DNA of 32,721 bases from an uncultured Oscillospiraceae bacterium (GCA_949745795.1 CATKAZ010000115.1:1-32721), one strand, 5' to 3'; shown: positions 6,239-16,475, numbered from the stretch's first letter. Program-made: numbers and translations. Notes: generated by a model not told the origin, from the letters alone.

Positions 6239-7636
6239 TTAGTCAGATAAATTATCCTCTTTATTAGCGTCATAATATTTATTCAGCATATCCTCATCAA
6301 TTCTGTCAAGTTCACTTTTAGGAAGCAGCGACAGCAGCGACCAGCCTAAATCAAGAGTTTCTTCAATCGAACGATCCTCATTAAAACCCTGAGTAATAAA
6401 ATGCTTTTCAAACTGAACTCCAAATTTCATGTATTTACGGTCAACCTCTGACAATTCTTCCTCACCTATAACAGAAGCCAAAGATCTTGCATCCTGAACT
6501 TTTGCATAAGCTGCAAAAAGCTGATTGGCAACAGACGAATGATCACTGCGGGTATATCCCTCTCCGATACCGTCTTTCATTAGCCTTGACAAAGACGGTA
6601 AAATTGAAATCGAAGGATAGATACCGGTTTGATCCAAGCTTCTGTCCAAAACTATCTGACCCTCAGTAATATATCCGGTAAGGTCCGGAATTGGGTGAGT
6701 AATATCATCATTAGGCATAGTCAAAATAGGTATTTGTGTGACACTGCCTGTTGAACCCTCGGCAATACCTGCTCTCTCATATAAAGACGCTAAATCAGAA
6801 TACAAATATCCGGGATAACCCTTACGTCCGGGAATTTCACCTTTTGAGGACGAAAACTCACGAAGCGCTTCACAATAAGAAGTTATATCGGTTAAAATAA
6901 CAAGTATATGCATATTCTTTTCAAATGCAAGATATTCAGCTGCTGTAAGAGCGCATCTGGGAGTCAGAATCCTTTCAATAATCGGATCGTTTGAAAGATT
7001 CATGAACATAACAACCTTTTGCTGAACACCGCTTTCTGCAAATGATTTCTTAAAATAATCTGCAACATCATTTTTAACGCCCATCGCTCCAAATACAACT
7101 GCAAATTCTTGATTACTTTCATCGGCAATCTTTGCTTGTCTTACTATCTGCACTGCAAGCTTATTGTGAGAAAGTCCTGACCCGGAAAAAATCGGAAGCT
7201 TCTGACCTCTGATAAGTGTCATAAGGCAATCGATAGAAGAAATTCCTGTTCTGATATAATTTCTTGGATATGTTCTTGAAACGGGATTTAACGGCTTTCC
7301 GTTTATATCTGCAAATTTATCAGGATAAATATCCCCCAAACCATCAATTGGCTTACCCGATCCGCTAAACACTCTACCTAACATTTCTTCAGACAAAGCA
7401 AGCTCCATAGGTTTTCCTGTAAATCTTGTTTTAGTATTGGTAAGAGAAAGACCTTTAGTACCCTCGAAAACCTGAAGTATAGCTTTTTCTCCGGATATTT
7501 CAACAATTCTGCCGACTCTTTCAGTACCGTCACTTAAACGGATATCGGCGATTTCATCATATCCCACGCCTTTAACATGGTCAAGAGCCACAAGAGGACC
7601 GTTAATTTCGCTTAATCCAAGATACTGAATACTCAT
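6239..7636 (-). CDS. ntpB: V-type ATP synthase subunit B (non-catalytic head subunit)
   Basis: A 465-residue head subunit that alternates with A and carries regulatory rather than catalytic nucleotide sites. Visible marks are the beta-barrel N-terminus ([12 protein letters not shown]), IRTGISSID, the degenerate P-loop region [10 protein letters not shown] without a Gxxxx[39 protein letters not shown] and the ending [10 protein letters not shown]. Length is as usual. The start overlaps the ntpA stop as ATGA, which indicates translational coupling. All motifs are intact. Confidence 0.97.
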   Translation of the reverse strand: MSIQYLGLSEINGPLVALDHVKGVGYDEIADIRLSDGTERVGRIVEISGEKAILQVFEGTKGLSLTNTKTRFTGKPMELALSEEMLGRVFSGSGKPIDGLGDIYPDKFADINGKPLNPVSRTYPRNYIRTGISSIDCLMTLIRGQKLPIFSGSGLSHNKLAVQIVRQAKIADESNQEFAVVFGAMGVKNDVADYFKKSFAESGVQQKVVMFMNLSNDPIIERILTPRCALTAAEYLAFEKNMHILVILTDITSYCEALREFSSSKGEIPGRKGYPGYLYSDLASLYERAGIAEGSTGSVTQIPILTMPNDDITHPIPDLTGYITEGQIVLDRSLDQTGIYPSISILPSLSRLMKDGIGEGYTRSDHSSVANQLFAAYAKVQDARSLASVIGEEELSEVDRKYMKFGVQFEKHFITQGFNEDRSIEETLDLGWSLLSLLPKSELDRIDEDMLNKYYDANKEDNLSD

Positions 7637-9405
7637 ACGGCACTCCTTTCTTCTTCATTGTTTTCAAGCTTTTCCAATACTGAATTTATTTCTATTTTAT
7701 AGTCTTCAAACAATTCAAGTTTATCATTTGGTATATCATATTTAATTTTAATAACCTTCTCCATAAGACCGGCAGCAGAAATTTCATTCATAGATACTCC
7801 TTTAGACAAAGCTTTTTTTGCTCGATCAAAAAGTGTAAGAATAACCTCCATCATAAGCTTTTGCTTTTGAAGAGGGACATAAGTATCATCTTTATGATAA
7901 GCGTTTTGCTGAAGGAAACCTACTCTAATAACTCTGGCGAGTTCTATTATCAGTTTTTGCTCATCCGGCAGTACATCTGCACCAATAAGCTTAACGATTT
8001 CCATCAGTTGATTTTCTTCAATGAGAATATTTGAAACTTCCTGACGAAGCTGTAAAAATTCCGCACCTGCTTCTCTTTCATAAAATTCAGTAAGATCATC
8101 TATATATTCGCTGTAGCTTGTAGTCCAGTTAATTGCCGGATAATGTCTTGCATAAGCAAGGGACTTATCAAGCGCCCAAAAACAGCGTACAAACCGTTTT
8201 GTATTTTGAGTTACAGGCTCGGAAAAATCAGAGCCTTGCGGAGAAACCGCACCTATTATAGTTACAGAACCTTCTTTACCGCAAAGTGTTTCCATATAAC
8301 CTGCTCTTTCGTAAAATTCCGAAAGACGTGACGGTAAATAAGCAGGAAATCCCTCTTCTGCCGGCATTTCCTCAAGACGTCCGGATATTTCTCGTAAAGC
8401 TTCTGCCCATCTGGAGGTAGAATCAGCCATTATAGCAATATGATATCCCATATCTCTGTAATATTCGGCAAGGGTAATTCCTGTATAAATTGAAGCTTCT
8501 CTTGCTGCTACAGGCATATTTGAGGTATTGGCAATTAATACTGTTCTGTCTGTAAGCGGACGATTGGTTTTCGGATCAATAAGCTCGGAAAATTCTTCCA
8601 GTACCTGAGTCATTTCGTTTCCTCGTTCACCACAGCCTATATACACAATAATATCAGCGTCGCACCACTTTGCAAGCTGGTGCTGAGTCATAGTCTTACC
8701 TGTACCGAAGCCTCCCGGAATTGCAGCAGTTCCTCCCTTAGCGATAGGCAGGATTGTATCAATAATTCTTTGTCCTGTAATAAGAGGACGTGAAATCATA
8801 AGTCTTTCTGCTACAGGTCTAGGCTGGCGTATCGGCCATTTCTGACACAATGTAAGCTCATGAACTTTACCTTTTTTATCTTCTATTTTGCATACAGTAT
8901 CATTCACACGATATTTACCGTTTTCAGCAGTCCATATAACTTTTCCGCTCAAAAACGGAGAAAGCATACAATAATGCCTTATAACAGGCGTTTCAGGACA
9001 GGACGCATATATGCTGCCGCCCGTCAGTTCTGTTCCAATCGTAACTTCAATTGTAACGTCATACAATTTTTCCGTATCAATCGCAGGAACATTTGAACCT
9101 TCATTTATAAAAGCTCCGGAGGTTTTTTTGATTTCCTTAAGAGGCCGTTCAATACCATCAAAAATATTTGAAATTATTCCCGGTCCTAAAGTTGCACTCA
9201 TAGGAGAGCCTGTATTAAAAACCGGTTCGCCTACTTTGAGTCCGGTGGTTACTTCATAAACCTGTATAGTTGTAAATTCTCCTGTTATTCCTATAACTTC
9301 GCCTATAAGTCTTCTCTCACCTACATATACCATCTCAAGCATTGAAAAGTCTTTTGTATCTTTAACCTTTACAACAGGTCCGTTAACAGAATATATTTTA
9401 TTCAA
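7633..9405 (-). CDS. ntpA: V-type ATP synthase subunit A (catalytic)
   Basis: The 590-residue catalytic subunit. An N-terminal barrel (GPVVKVKD) is followed by the bulge insertion typical of A subunits (about 115-185). The P-loop is GGFGTGKT at 231-238 (catalytic K237), followed by [29 protein letters not shown] and SEFYERAG. The P-loop has T where many A subunits have C (GAFGCGKT), a change that leaves the Walker A pattern intact. The start is ATG with an upstream GGAG, and the end overlaps ntpB by four bases. Confidence 0.97.
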   Translation of the reverse strand: MNKIYSVNGPVVKVKDTKDFSMLEMVYVGERRLIGEVIGITGEFTTIQVYEVTTGLKVGEPVFNTGSPMSATLGPGIISNIFDGIERPLKEIKKTSGAFINEGSNVPAIDTEKLYDVTIEVTIGTELTGGSIYASCPETPVIRHYCMLSPFLSGKVIWTAENGKYRVNDTVCKIEDKKGKVHELTLCQKWPIRQPRPVAERLMISRPLITGQRIIDTILPIAKGGTAAIPGGFGTGKTMTQHQLAKWCDADIIVYIGCGERGNEMTQVLEEFSELIDPKTNRPLTDRTVLIANTSNMPVAAREASIYTGITLAEYYRDMGYHIAIMADSTSRWAEALREISGRLEEMPAEEGFPAYLPSRLSEFYERAGYMETLCGKEGSVTIIGAVSPQGSDFSEPVTQNTKRFVRCFWALDKSLAYARHYPAINWTTSYSEYIDDLTEFYEREAGAEFLQLRQEVSNILIEENQLMEIVKLIGADVLPDEQKLIIELARVIRVGFLQQNAYHKDDTYVPLQKQKLMMEVILTLFDRAKKALSKGVSMNEISAAGLMEKVIKIKYDIPNDKLELFEDYKIEINSVLEKLENNEEERSAV

Positions 9406-9423
9406 TTCCGGTCACTCTCCTAA

Positions 9424-10017
9424 TCAGTTAAGATTTTCATTTCTGAATTTGTACCTGCTGCTGAAACTTTTTCTTTGTTCTTCAAATGCACTGTCAAGTG
9501 TTTTGTCAATTACAATACCATTATCATTATCAACAATTGTTATACCGCCTATTTCGATTTCAGTATCAAGTTCAACTTTGCATTTAAACATATTGTTAAG
9601 AATTTCGCTGTATTTCATATCTTTTTCAGAAATCATAATTACTGAATTTTTTCTAACATCTTCATTTTTAACAAGACTAATAAGATAATTCTGATATTTT
9701 TCGGAATCAGTAAATAAACATATTTGTTTTTTTACCGATTCAAATATACTCTCTGCTAGAACTTCTCTTTGCCTGAGAGAATCACTTTTCAGCTGTTGCT
9801 GCTTTAATGCCAGCATTCTGCGGTATTTTGATTCAATTTCACGAACTGATTTCTGAATTTTATTATATGCATTCAGCAATGCTTCATCTTCAGTTTTCTG
9901 AATTTGAATTTTTTTCTGTAATTCAGCTTCAGAAATAATTTTACTAATTTTTTCATCAACCTCATTATTGACTGAATTAACAAATTTATCTAGCTTTTCA
10001 GTCTGTAATTCATCCAC
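9424..10017 (-). CDS. ntpE: V-type ATP synthase subunit E (peripheral stalk)
   Basis: A 197-residue stator-stalk subunit that pairs with the H/G coiled coil to hold the head against rotation. The N-terminal half (about 1-105) is a long charged coiled coil rich in K, E and Q. The C-terminal half is the globular head-binding domain, with GGITIVDNDNGIVIDKTLDSAFEE near residue 157-180 (core GGITIVDNDNGIVIDKTL). It lies between ntpG and ntpA with short gaps and a good ribosome binding site. The sequence is divergent, as usual for E. Confidence 0.9.
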   Translation of the reverse strand: MDELQTEKLDKFVNSVNNEVDEKISKIISEAELQKKIQIQKTEDEALLNAYNKIQKSVREIESKYRRMLALKQQQLKSDSLRQREVLAESIFESVKKQICLFTDSEKYQNYLISLVKNEDVRKNSVIMISEKDMKYSEILNNMFKCKVELDTEIEIGGITIVDNDNGIVIDKTLDSAFEEQRKSFSSRYKFRNENLN

Positions 10018-10037
10018 GATATAGATCGCCTCCTTGT

Positions 10038-10346
10038 CTAAAGCTTGAGTCCTATTGCATCACTTACATACTTGTTAATTATTTCAGTTATATGAGACGT
10101 AGCGTGTCTGTCCGGAATTTCTACAATAAGAGGTGATTTATAATTTAGCTTTATATCATATACCAGTTCGCTGCAAAGCTTAACAAGCTTTTCAGTCATA
10201 AGTATAATTGCAATTTCTTTATTACGTACAGCTTTTTCGAGTTCTTTTTTTACTTCATCCGGTTCATGAACTACCGTTCCGCTGATTCCCGCAAGTCTCA
10301 TTCCCATTTGAGTATCAATATTATCGCTTATTAAATAGAATTTCAT
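10038..10346 (-). CDS. ntpG: V-type ATP synthase subunit F (central stalk)
   Basis: A 102-residue central-stalk subunit that binds D. The Rossmann-like pattern is clear: FYLISDNIDTQMGMRLAGI at the start, IAIILMTEKLV in the middle, and PLIVEIPD followed by a helix at the end. Length is normal. In Enterococcus hirae naming this is ntpG. It sits between ntpK and ntpE with gaps of about 20-25 bases, which supports co-transcription. Confidence 0.92.
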   Translation of the reverse strand: MKFYLISDNIDTQMGMRLAGISGTVVHEPDEVKKELEKAVRNKEIAIILMTEKLVKLCSELVYDIKLNYKSPLIVEIPDRHATSHITEIINKYVSDAIGLKL

Positions 10347-10370
10347 ATCTGTCTACCCAATTTAATCATT

Positions 10371-10805
10371 TTAAAGAGCATTTAATATCATAAATGAAAT
10401 TAAAAATCCATATAATGCAACACCCTCGCCCAAAGCAACAAAGATCAATGATTTTGAAAAAGATTTCGGTTCTTCTGCAACGGCTCCGATAGCAGCAGGA
10501 GCAGCAGAACCTACGGCTATTCCACAGCCTATCGAACCCAGACCAACAGAAAGTGCGGCTGCAAGGTAACCCAAACCTGCATTGCCTATAACGTCAGTAA
10601 CTGCTGCAGCTGTTTCAGCATTAACAAATCCTCCGATAGGAAGAATAATTGCTAAAGCCAATACTGCAAAAAACGAACATATATTAACAATAAAAGCTGT
10701 CTTAGCGGCACTGTTGCTTTTTTTCTTTTTCAATATATAAACAACAGGAAGAATCAGCATTACAACAGCAAAAAGGGGCAGCAGCATTATTTCAAAAATA
10801 TTCAT
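10371..10805 (-). CDS. ntpK: V-type ATP synthase subunit K (rotor ring proteolipid)
   Basis: A 144-residue ring protein with four hydrophobic helices (about 1-27, 35-60, 73-103, 112-143), a duplicated hairpin. The ion-binding carboxylate is the glutamate in VALGEGVALYGFLISF of helix 4. The first hairpin carries no carboxylate in the matching place, as in two-hairpin K subunits. Compared from memory with E. hirae NtpK, the helix-3 glutamine and the threonine after the carboxylate that bind Na+ are not visible, so ion choice is open. The start is ATG 10803-10805 with AAAGGAG at 10814-10820; the longer open frame to 10838 overlaps ntpI and is not used. Confidence 0.93.
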   Translation of the reverse strand: MNIFEIMLLPLFAVVMLILPVVYILKKKKSNSAAKTAFIVNICSFFAVLALAIILPIGGFVNAETAAAVTDVIGNAGLGYLAAALSVGLGSIGCGIAVGSAAPAAIGAVAEEPKSFSKSLIFVALGEGVALYGFLISFMILNAL

Positions 10806-10818
10806 AATAAAAACTCCT

Positions 10819-12762
10819 TTAATCAATATTTTTATCATAGTTTATTTTTACCGGTTCAAAAGGCTGACCATCACCATCATAAAACCGTGAAAAAACTTCA
10901 TAAAATTCCAATCTCAGAACCTGTATACCTACAATCAGACCTTCCATTCCCATTACAAAAATATTTCCAATTACTATAACCAACGGAGAAGCTCCTTTAG
11001 CAACACTTTCAGAAAGCAGCATAACAACTGACATCATTCCGGCATGCGAGAAAATAAATCCTCCGATTCTGACAAACGAAAGCGTATTGGTAGCATAGCC
11101 TAAAATGAATTCAAATACTTCAAAAAAATTAGAAGCAAAAAAATCACCTATACCGCTTTCCAGTTTGAATTTTTTTCTCAGAACAATACATCCCAATGGT
11201 TCTCTGAAAAACATTATTATCAGCGGAATCACTATTAGGCAGATTATATACGGAGCAGTAAAAAGATTTCCTTTTCCTGTCATCATAACAGCTACCCCTG
11301 CCAACAGCGAACTGAAAAGAACCAGTCCGGCTATTCCATTATTACCAAATAATGCTTCCGAGTAATTCTTATGCTTAAATCCTATAAAAATATTTATTAT
11401 TATAGATATTAAAATTATTCCAACGCCGATTACAATTGCGCCAAGTAAAATAAACATAGTATTATCCATAATTTCAAGAGGCTTGTGCTTAAATCCTATA
11501 AATTTATATAAAGGATCAAGCGCATGCTCAAAGCCAAATACAGATCCGTAAATCAAACCGAAAAACGCACTGGAAAGTCCTACACGCTGCAAAATAGCGC
11601 CCAGCAGATTTCCCTTTTTTCTGTATAAAAAATAACCCACAAGAGAAATAATAAGTCCTTGCCCTAAATCTCCAAACATGATTCCGAAGAGCAAAGTATA
11701 GGTAACGGCTACAAGCATCGTAGGGTTAAACCCGTTATAGGACGGGAGTCCATACATTTCAACAAACATCGAAAACGGTTTTGAAAATGAGTTATTTTTC
11801 AGTCTTACAGGAGTTTTCTCAATGTTACCCTCACCTGCCGGTTTTATAACAAGCGAAACCGATTCAATACATTCAAAATATTTTTTAAATTCTTGTATAC
11901 GTTTCCTAGGCACAAACCCTGCCATATAAAATTTATTATTATAAACAGTAACATTTCTCCTCAGTTCAAACAAATCATACAAATATTTGATCCGACAAAA
12001 ATATTTATTAAGCAGTTCTCCTTTTTCGGATATCATACTATTTCTATATTCTATAACAGCATTTTTCTGTTTCTCCAGTTCCTCATTCTTTTTACTTAAC
12101 TTACTGTATTCTTCCTCCGGAGTACCGGTGATAAAATCCGGAAGCCATATTCTTTCAAAATACAATGATTTAAAAATACTGTCTGTTTCCTTTATACTGT
12201 CAATAGGAGCAAAATAAAATCCCCATTTATAATTACCGTCATCATCATAAGGCATAAAAATAAATGTTTTATTATCGTAATATGACATTTTCTGATAACT
12301 TTCACACGGAAGCCTTCCAAATCTGACTTTAATATGGGTACAGCTTAACAAACGTTCCAAATCAATATTCATGCCTTTTAAATGCTTCATCTGAAGCATT
12401 GCTTGTTTGCATTCCTTAATTTTTGATGACAGTTCATAAATTTCTATGTTTTTATTTTTTAATTGGCATTCCAATTCGCTGAATGAAGAATCAATATCCT
12501 CAAGCGGCATGGCAGAAATATCATCCGTATTAACTTCATGAAACTTAAAATTTTCTCCTGTATCCAACTCCACAATTCTTTTCAGAAGTTCTTTATAAGG
12601 ATTTTCATCATCAATACGTACAAATTCATCATTACCGGCAGAAACCTCCTTAGAGGCATCAGCCATATGAAAACATTCGCTTTCCACACACTTTGCCAGA
12701 GACTTGTCGAGATCTTTCATAACTCCGACAATTGTAAGAAACTCCATTTTTTCTATAGACAT
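10819..12762 (-). CDS. ntpI: V-type ATP synthase subunit I (stator membrane subunit)
   Basis: A 647-residue stator protein whose membrane half forms the ion half-channels against the K ring. Residues 1 to about 340 are cytoplasmic, with two charged coiled-coil stretches (about 85-115 and 215-250) and a PxxxxP-type link around LPSYNGFNPT. The C-terminal part has about seven membrane helices with FGIMFGDLGQGL and the arginine-bearing ATNTLSFVRIGGF helix, the expected ion-path arginine. GGAGG upstream fixes the start. The gene ends 13 bases before ntpK, whose ribosome binding site overlaps the ntpI stop. Confidence 0.96.
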   Translation of the reverse strand: MSIEKMEFLTIVGVMKDLDKSLAKCVESECFHMADASKEVSAGNDEFVRIDDENPYKELLKRIVELDTGENFKFHEVNTDDISAMPLEDIDSSFSELECQLKNKNIEIYELSSKIKECKQAMLQMKHLKGMNIDLERLLSCTHIKVRFGRLPCESYQKMSYYDNKTFIFMPYDDDGNYKWGFYFAPIDSIKETDSIFKSLYFERIWLPDFITGTPEEEYSKLSKKNEELEKQKNAVIEYRNSMISEKGELLNKYFCRIKYLYDLFELRRNVTVYNNKFYMAGFVPRKRIQEFKKYFECIESVSLVIKPAGEGNIEKTPVRLKNNSFSKPFSMFVEMYGLPSYNGFNPTMLVAVTYTLLFGIMFGDLGQGLIISLVGYFLYRKKGNLLGAILQRVGLSSAFFGLIYGSVFGFEHALDPLYKFIGFKHKPLEIMDNTMFILLGAIVIGVGIILISIIINIFIGFKHKNYSEALFGNNGIAGLVLFSSLLAGVAVMMTGKGNLFTAPYIICLIVIPLIIMFFREPLGCIVLRKKFKLESGIGDFFASNFFEVFEFILGYATNTLSFVRIGGFIFSHAGMMSVVMLLSESVAKGASPLVIVIGNIFVMGMEGLIVGIQVLRLEFYEVFSRFYDGDGQPFEPVKINYDKNID

Positions 12763-12787
12763 TTTCTCACCTCCGTACCTTTATATA

Positions 12788-13846
12788 TTATTGTACTACA
12801 ATAATACTTTCCATATATGATTTACTTTTATTATATCTGATACTTTCCACAATATTTATAATATTGTTCAATTCCACTTCCAAAAGGTACATAAGAGAAT
12901 AAAGACTTACCGCTGCATTTTCGGAAAACATCAGCGCTCTTCTTGCCATACTGCATTTAAGTTTTACCAATTCCCGTTCAAATTGTTCACTTTCCATATT
13001 TTCAGCAAGATTTTCCATATGTCTGCCATATGATGTTTTTGTAAGTGTACGCAAAAATTCTTCAGGAGATACCGAATCAAACAGTTCATATTGCTTATCA
13101 CGTCCTAATCTGCCGTAAAACGGCAGCATATTTTCTTTTAAAAACTGTGCATCAGCATTAAAATATTTTTTCATACGATAAGCATTTATTATATTTATTA
13201 TATCTGTCTGAACATGAATCTGATCCAGTAACGCCGTCAGTGATTTACCTCCAAACTCGCTTTTGGCTGTTTGTATAAGCCATTTCATATAGTATGTTCT
13301 TAACATTACCTCACATTTTGTATATGGAATTGTTCCATTCTTATCCGTTTCAATATTTTTAATTATATTATAGTAAGGAGTATGCCTGATAACATTAAGC
13401 AGCTGTTTAAAATCAGACGCTTTGGCAAGTTCAATAAGGTCAAAACCTGCCTTTTTAAGAAGATATGCATGCATAGATTCGATATAAACGTCCTTGCTGT
13501 CATTATTTAAATATAGAATGGCTTTAAGAAGTTCACGGATTTCAAAACGTTTCAGAAGAAAATTATAGAAAGGCTCTTCATTCAAATGCTGAAATCTGCA
13601 AAGTTTTTCATACTGATCATAGTATGCCTTATTAAGCAGTGATTCCAAAAAACCTCGATGTATAACAGACGTATCAATATTGGAAAGCGCTGCCGAATAA
13701 TGAGTATTACGCTTTAGATATTCCGCAGCTTCGCTTACTTTTTTCTTTGAGGAAAGCTCATAATAATCGTTTTCCTTCAGTCGTTTCCCATAAACAGCTC
13801 TGATCTTCGCTACAGTTGCATTTTTTGAAGCCTTCAACTTACTCAC
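12788..13846 (-). CDS. ntpC: V-type ATP synthase subunit C (rotor-ring cap, AC39-like)
   Basis: A 352-residue subunit that joins the central stalk to the K ring. It is all-helical with the usual AC39-type pattern: an early AKIRAVYGKRL block, repeated three-part helical bundles, LRTYYMKWLIQ near the middle, IDIINAYRMKKYFN-type helix (here IINIINAYRMKKY) and ARRALMFSENAAVSLYSLMY near the end. It overlaps the preceding ntpF gene by eight bases, so translation is probably coupled. Low sequence conservation is normal for C; context makes the call firm. Confidence 0.93.
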   Translation of the reverse strand: MSKLKASKNATVAKIRAVYGKRLKENDYYELSSKKKVSEAAEYLKRNTHYSAALSNIDTSVIHRGFLESLLNKAYYDQYEKLCRFQHLNEEPFYNFLLKRFEIRELLKAILYLNNDSKDVYIESMHAYLLKKAGFDLIELAKASDFKQLLNVIRHTPYYNIIKNIETDKNGTIPYTKCEVMLRTYYMKWLIQTAKSEFGGKSLTALLDQIHVQTDIINIINAYRMKKYFNADAQFLKENMLPFYGRLGRDKQYELFDSVSPEEFLRTLTKTSYGRHMENLAENMESEQFERELVKLKCSMARRALMFSENAAVSLYSLMYLLEVELNNIINIVESIRYNKSKSYMESIIVVQ

Positions 13847-14150
13847 CTACTATTTCAGCAAATATTTCCCTTTCTATTATTTTATGATTCTGTTCATAGA
13901 AAGTGTTCATTTCATTAATTTCATCATTAAATTTCTTTTCAAGCTCTGCTGTTTTCATTTCATATTCAGATTTATTTAAATCCTCAATCTTAGAAATTCT
14001 TTTTTCAGCGTCATTTTCAATTTTTAATTTAAGCTCTGCGCACTGATTTTTTATATCATTCAATATCTGTTTTTTCTTTTCAGACGCAGAATTAATTCTT
14101 TCGGTTGCATTTCTGTCTATTTCAATGATTCTATTTATAACACTTTCCAT
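13839..14150 (-). CDS. ntpF: V-type ATPase peripheral stalk coiled-coil subunit (H/G type)
   Basis: A 103-residue protein that is almost wholly a charged coiled coil (K, E, D, N, with an RxxxIxxxI-type heptad pattern from 5 to 90). This fits the H/NtpF stalk partner of subunit E. There is no membrane helix. It is the first V-ATPase gene of the operon, 19 bases after the DUF711 gene. Identification depends on context as much as sequence because such coiled coils are weakly conserved. Confidence 0.85.
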   Translation of the reverse strand: MESVINRIIEIDRNATERINSASEKKKQILNDIKNQCAELKLKIENDAEKRISKIEDLNKSEYEMKTAELEKKFNDEINEMNTFYEQNHKIIEREIFAEIVGE

Positions 14151-14169
14151 AAATCAAAACCTCATTAAA

Positions 14170-15528
14170 TCAATTTTTAATACTGTGCATAGGTGCCGGT
14201 ATTCTGCCGCCTCTTGAAATAAACTTTGCCGGAGATTTTCTGTTTATATTCATAACAGGACCGCTTCCCAAAAGACCTCCGAATTCCAAAGTATCACCCA
14301 CATTCTTTCCTATTGCCGGTATAAGTCTAACCGCAGTAGTTTTATTATTAACCATACCAATAGCCGCTTCATCGGCAATAATTGCGGAAATTGTTTCGGC
14401 TGTAATATCTCCGGGAACAACTATCATATCAAGTCCCACTGAACATACAGCTGTCATTGCTTCAAGCTTTTCAAGACAGAGAGCGCCGTTATTTACAGCA
14501 TCAATCATACCTGCGTCCTCAGAAACAGGAATAAACGCACCTGAAAGTCCGCCTACATTTGATGACGCCATAACGCCGCCTTTCTTTACAGCGTCATTTA
14601 AAAGTGCAAGCGCTGCTGTTGTACCATGAGTTCCGCACGATTCAAGTCCGATTCCTTCAAGAATATGAGCAACACTGTCTCCCACTGCCGGAGTCGGCGC
14701 CAAAGACAGATCAACAATGCCGAAGGGCACTCCCAGCAGTTCCGATGCTTTAGAACCAACAAGCTGTCCCATTCTTGTAATCTTAAATGCCGTTTTCTTT
14801 ATTATATCTGCAATCTGGTCAATTGATGCATCAGGATGCTTTTCAATTGCCGCTCTTACAACTCCCGGACCGGATACCCCAACATTAATAACACAATCCG
14901 GTTCACCTGTACCGTGAAAAGCTCCGGCCATAAACGGATTATCTTCCGGAGCATTACAGAATACTACAAGCTTTGCAGGTCCGATACACTGATTATCAGC
15001 TGTTCTTTCAGCGGATTGCTTTATAATTTTTCCCATCATAGCAACTGCGTCCATATTAATACCTGTCTTGCTTGAACCTACATTCACTGATGAACATATA
15101 TTTGAGGTCACAGCCAGCGCTTCGGGAATTGAATTAATAAGTTCAATATCTCCCGCACTGAAACCTTTTTGCACAAGCGCTGAATAACCGCCTATAAAGT
15201 TTACTCCGCATGTGTCTGCTGCCTTTTGAAGTGCAACGGCAAATTTAACGGGATTTTTTTCGGTGCATGCTGCTGAAATCATAGCTATCGGAGTAACGGC
15301 AATTCTTTTATGTATAATAGGTATGCCGTATTCCTTTTCTATTCTCTCTCCGGTTTTTACAAGATCCTTTGCTTTTGAAGTTATCTTGTTATAAACCTTT
15401 TCACATGCCTTATCTATATCGCTGTCAATACAATCAAGGAGAGAAATCCCCATTGTAATCGTTCTGATATCAAGACATTCGTCCTGAATCATTCTGATAG
15501 TTTCAAGTATATCGTAAACGTTAATCAT
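14170..15528 (-). CDS. PFL/DUF711 family protein (UPF0210)
   Basis: A 452-residue protein, full length for UPF0210. Family features include an N-terminal [12 protein letters not shown], then [35 protein letters not shown], a glycine-rich [40 protein letters not shown] and [16 protein letters not shown], with a final [10 protein letters not shown]. Structures of relatives resemble glycyl-radical-like barrels, but no glycyl-radical loop is seen and the role is unknown. The pairing with an upstream ACT gene is widespread in Firmicutes, which suggests ligand-controlled activity. Here the pair lies directly upstream of the V-ATPase genes. Confidence 0.95.
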   Translation of the reverse strand: MINVYDILETIRMIQDECLDIRTITMGISLLDCIDSDIDKACEKVYNKITSKAKDLVKTGERIEKEYGIPIIHKRIAVTPIAMISAACTEKNPVKFAVALQKAADTCGVNFIGGYSALVQKGFSAGDIELINSIPEALAVTSNICSSVNVGSSKTGINMDAVAMMGKIIKQSAERTADNQCIGPAKLVVFCNAPEDNPFMAGAFHGTGEPDCVINVGVSGPGVVRAAIEKHPDASIDQIADIIKKTAFKITRMGQLVGSKASELLGVPFGIVDLSLAPTPAVGDSVAHILEGIGLESCGTHGTTAALALLNDAVKKGGVMASSNVGGLSGAFIPVSEDAGMIDAVNNGALCLEKLEAMTAVCSVGLDMIVVPGDITAETISAIIADEAAIGMVNNKTTAVRLIPAIGKNVGDTLEFGGLLGSGPVMNINRKSPAKFISRGGRIPAPMHSIKN

Positions 15529-15549
15529 TGTGTAATTCTCCTTAAATAA

Positions 15550-15819
15550 TCATATACGGTGCATAGAATTAAATATATCCTGATGCATAGTATGAATTGA
15601 AAGATTTAAAGATTTTCCCAATTCATTAAGCTTTTCACCAAGTACTACAAAATCTGCATTCATCTGTGAAATATCGACCATCATAATCATAGCAAACATA
15701 TCCTGAAGCACACTTTGTGTAACGTCCATAACATTTGCATTATATTCAGCACATACATTGCTTACTTTCGCTAAAATTCCTACATTATCTTTTCCGATAA
15801 CAGTTATAACTGCTCTCAT
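15550..15819 (-). CDS. ACT-domain protein (UPF0237)
   Basis: An 89-residue protein consisting of one ACT domain with beta-alpha-beta-beta-alpha-beta layout: AVITVIGKDNVGILAKVS forms strand 1 and helix 1, and the tail IHTMHQDIFNSMHRI is typical of UPF0237. ACT domains bind amino acids or similar small ligands; the ligand here is unknown. The start has GGAGG upstream. It is the first gene of the run that continues through the DUF711 gene to the V-ATPase. Confidence 0.93.
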   Translation of the reverse strand: MRAVITVIGKDNVGILAKVSNVCAEYNANVMDVTQSVLQDMFAMIMMVDISQMNADFVVLGEKLNELGKSLNLSIHTMHQDIFNSMHRI

Positions 15820-15871
15820 AAATATCCTCCTTAAAATGCCGGCATAAACCGCAAATAAAATTATAAATATA

Positions 15872-15880
15872 ATTATACCA
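15872..15880 (-). promoter_or_regulatory. Extended -10 element upstream of the ACT-DUF711-V-ATPase run
   Basis: The minus strand reads TGG-TATAAT. A good -35 at 17 bases is missing; a TTGACT lies 24 bases upstream, too far. It is the only clear promoter-like site before about 10.4 kb of same-strand genes with gaps of at most about 40 bases. Confidence 0.5.
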
Positions 15881-15928
15881 CATTTTTTCTTAAAATAAAA
15901 GAGTCAAAAAAATTTTATTTCATCTATA

Positions 15929-16336
15929 TTATATTTTATTCTCAAGTAAGCTTTTGTGTCTCTTTTTTATTGTATTTCTGGTTATTGCAGACAGCTTTTC
16001 CACAGTAGACTCAGGAAATGACGCTAAAAACAATATACTTTGCTCATATGCAGAACGCTCGTCAAGCTTTAAAATTTCCGTAAAAAATATATTTATAGTG
16101 TTAAAATTTACAGAAAGATTTTTAGCAGTTTCTTTTCCGAGATCGGTAAGTACAACACTGCTGGCATAATCCGGTTTAATAAGTTCAAGCCTTGACATGC
16201 ATTTAAGCATCTTGCTGACGCTTGGTCTGGTAACGGAAAGACTGTTGGCAATATCAACTGAACGTACTGTTTTAAGAGTTTTGCTCAGCTCATATACTGT
16301 CAATAAATATTTATATTGTCCGGCGCATAATTTCAT
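15929..16336 (-). CDS. DtxR/MntR-like winged-helix regulator, short
   Basis: A 135-residue regulator. The N-terminal winged helix (about 5-70) follows the DtxR/MntR pattern: YLLTVYELS, then VRSVDIANSLSVTRPSVSKML as recognition region (core VDIANSLSVTRPSVSKML), then a wing ending VVLTDLGKETA. The C-terminal helical dimerisation part is short, with no SH3 domain. Residues matching the MntR metal ligands (an early Asp, a His in the helix after the wing and an E-x2-E-H cluster) are not visible, so metal control may be lost. It is divergent from the VanZ gene. Confidence 0.82.
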   Translation of the reverse strand: MKLCAGQYKYLLTVYELSKTLKTVRSVDIANSLSVTRPSVSKMLKCMSRLELIKPDYASSVVLTDLGKETAKNLSVNFNTINIFFTEILKLDERSAYEQSILFLASFPESTVEKLSAITRNTIKKRHKSLLENKI

Positions 16337-16370
16337 ATCTGCATTTCTCCCTTAATTTTTACTTAAAGTT

Positions 16371-16399
16371 ATTTTATCACTTTTCACAAATATTTTCAA
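16371..16399 (-). promoter_or_regulatory. Promoter of the DtxR-like gene
   Basis: On the minus strand TTGAAA (16399-16394), 17-base spacer, TAAAAT (16376-16371). Confidence 0.65.
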
Positions 16400-16416
16400 T
16401 ATATTCTTTATATTAA

Positions 16417-16445
16417 TTGACTTTATAAATAACCGATGCTATAAT
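16417..16445 (+). promoter_or_regulatory. Promoter of the VanZ-family gene
   Basis: TTGACT (16417-16422), 17-base spacer, TATAAT (16440-16445). It is back to back with the regulator's promoter. Confidence 0.8.
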
Positions 16446-16475
16446 AAAATAACTATTTTTTTAACGGTGATAAGT

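Noticed and set aside
15872-15915. TTGACT as -35 for the ACT gene promoter
   Set aside because: The spacer to TATAAT would be 24 bases, too long; only the extended -10 is listed.
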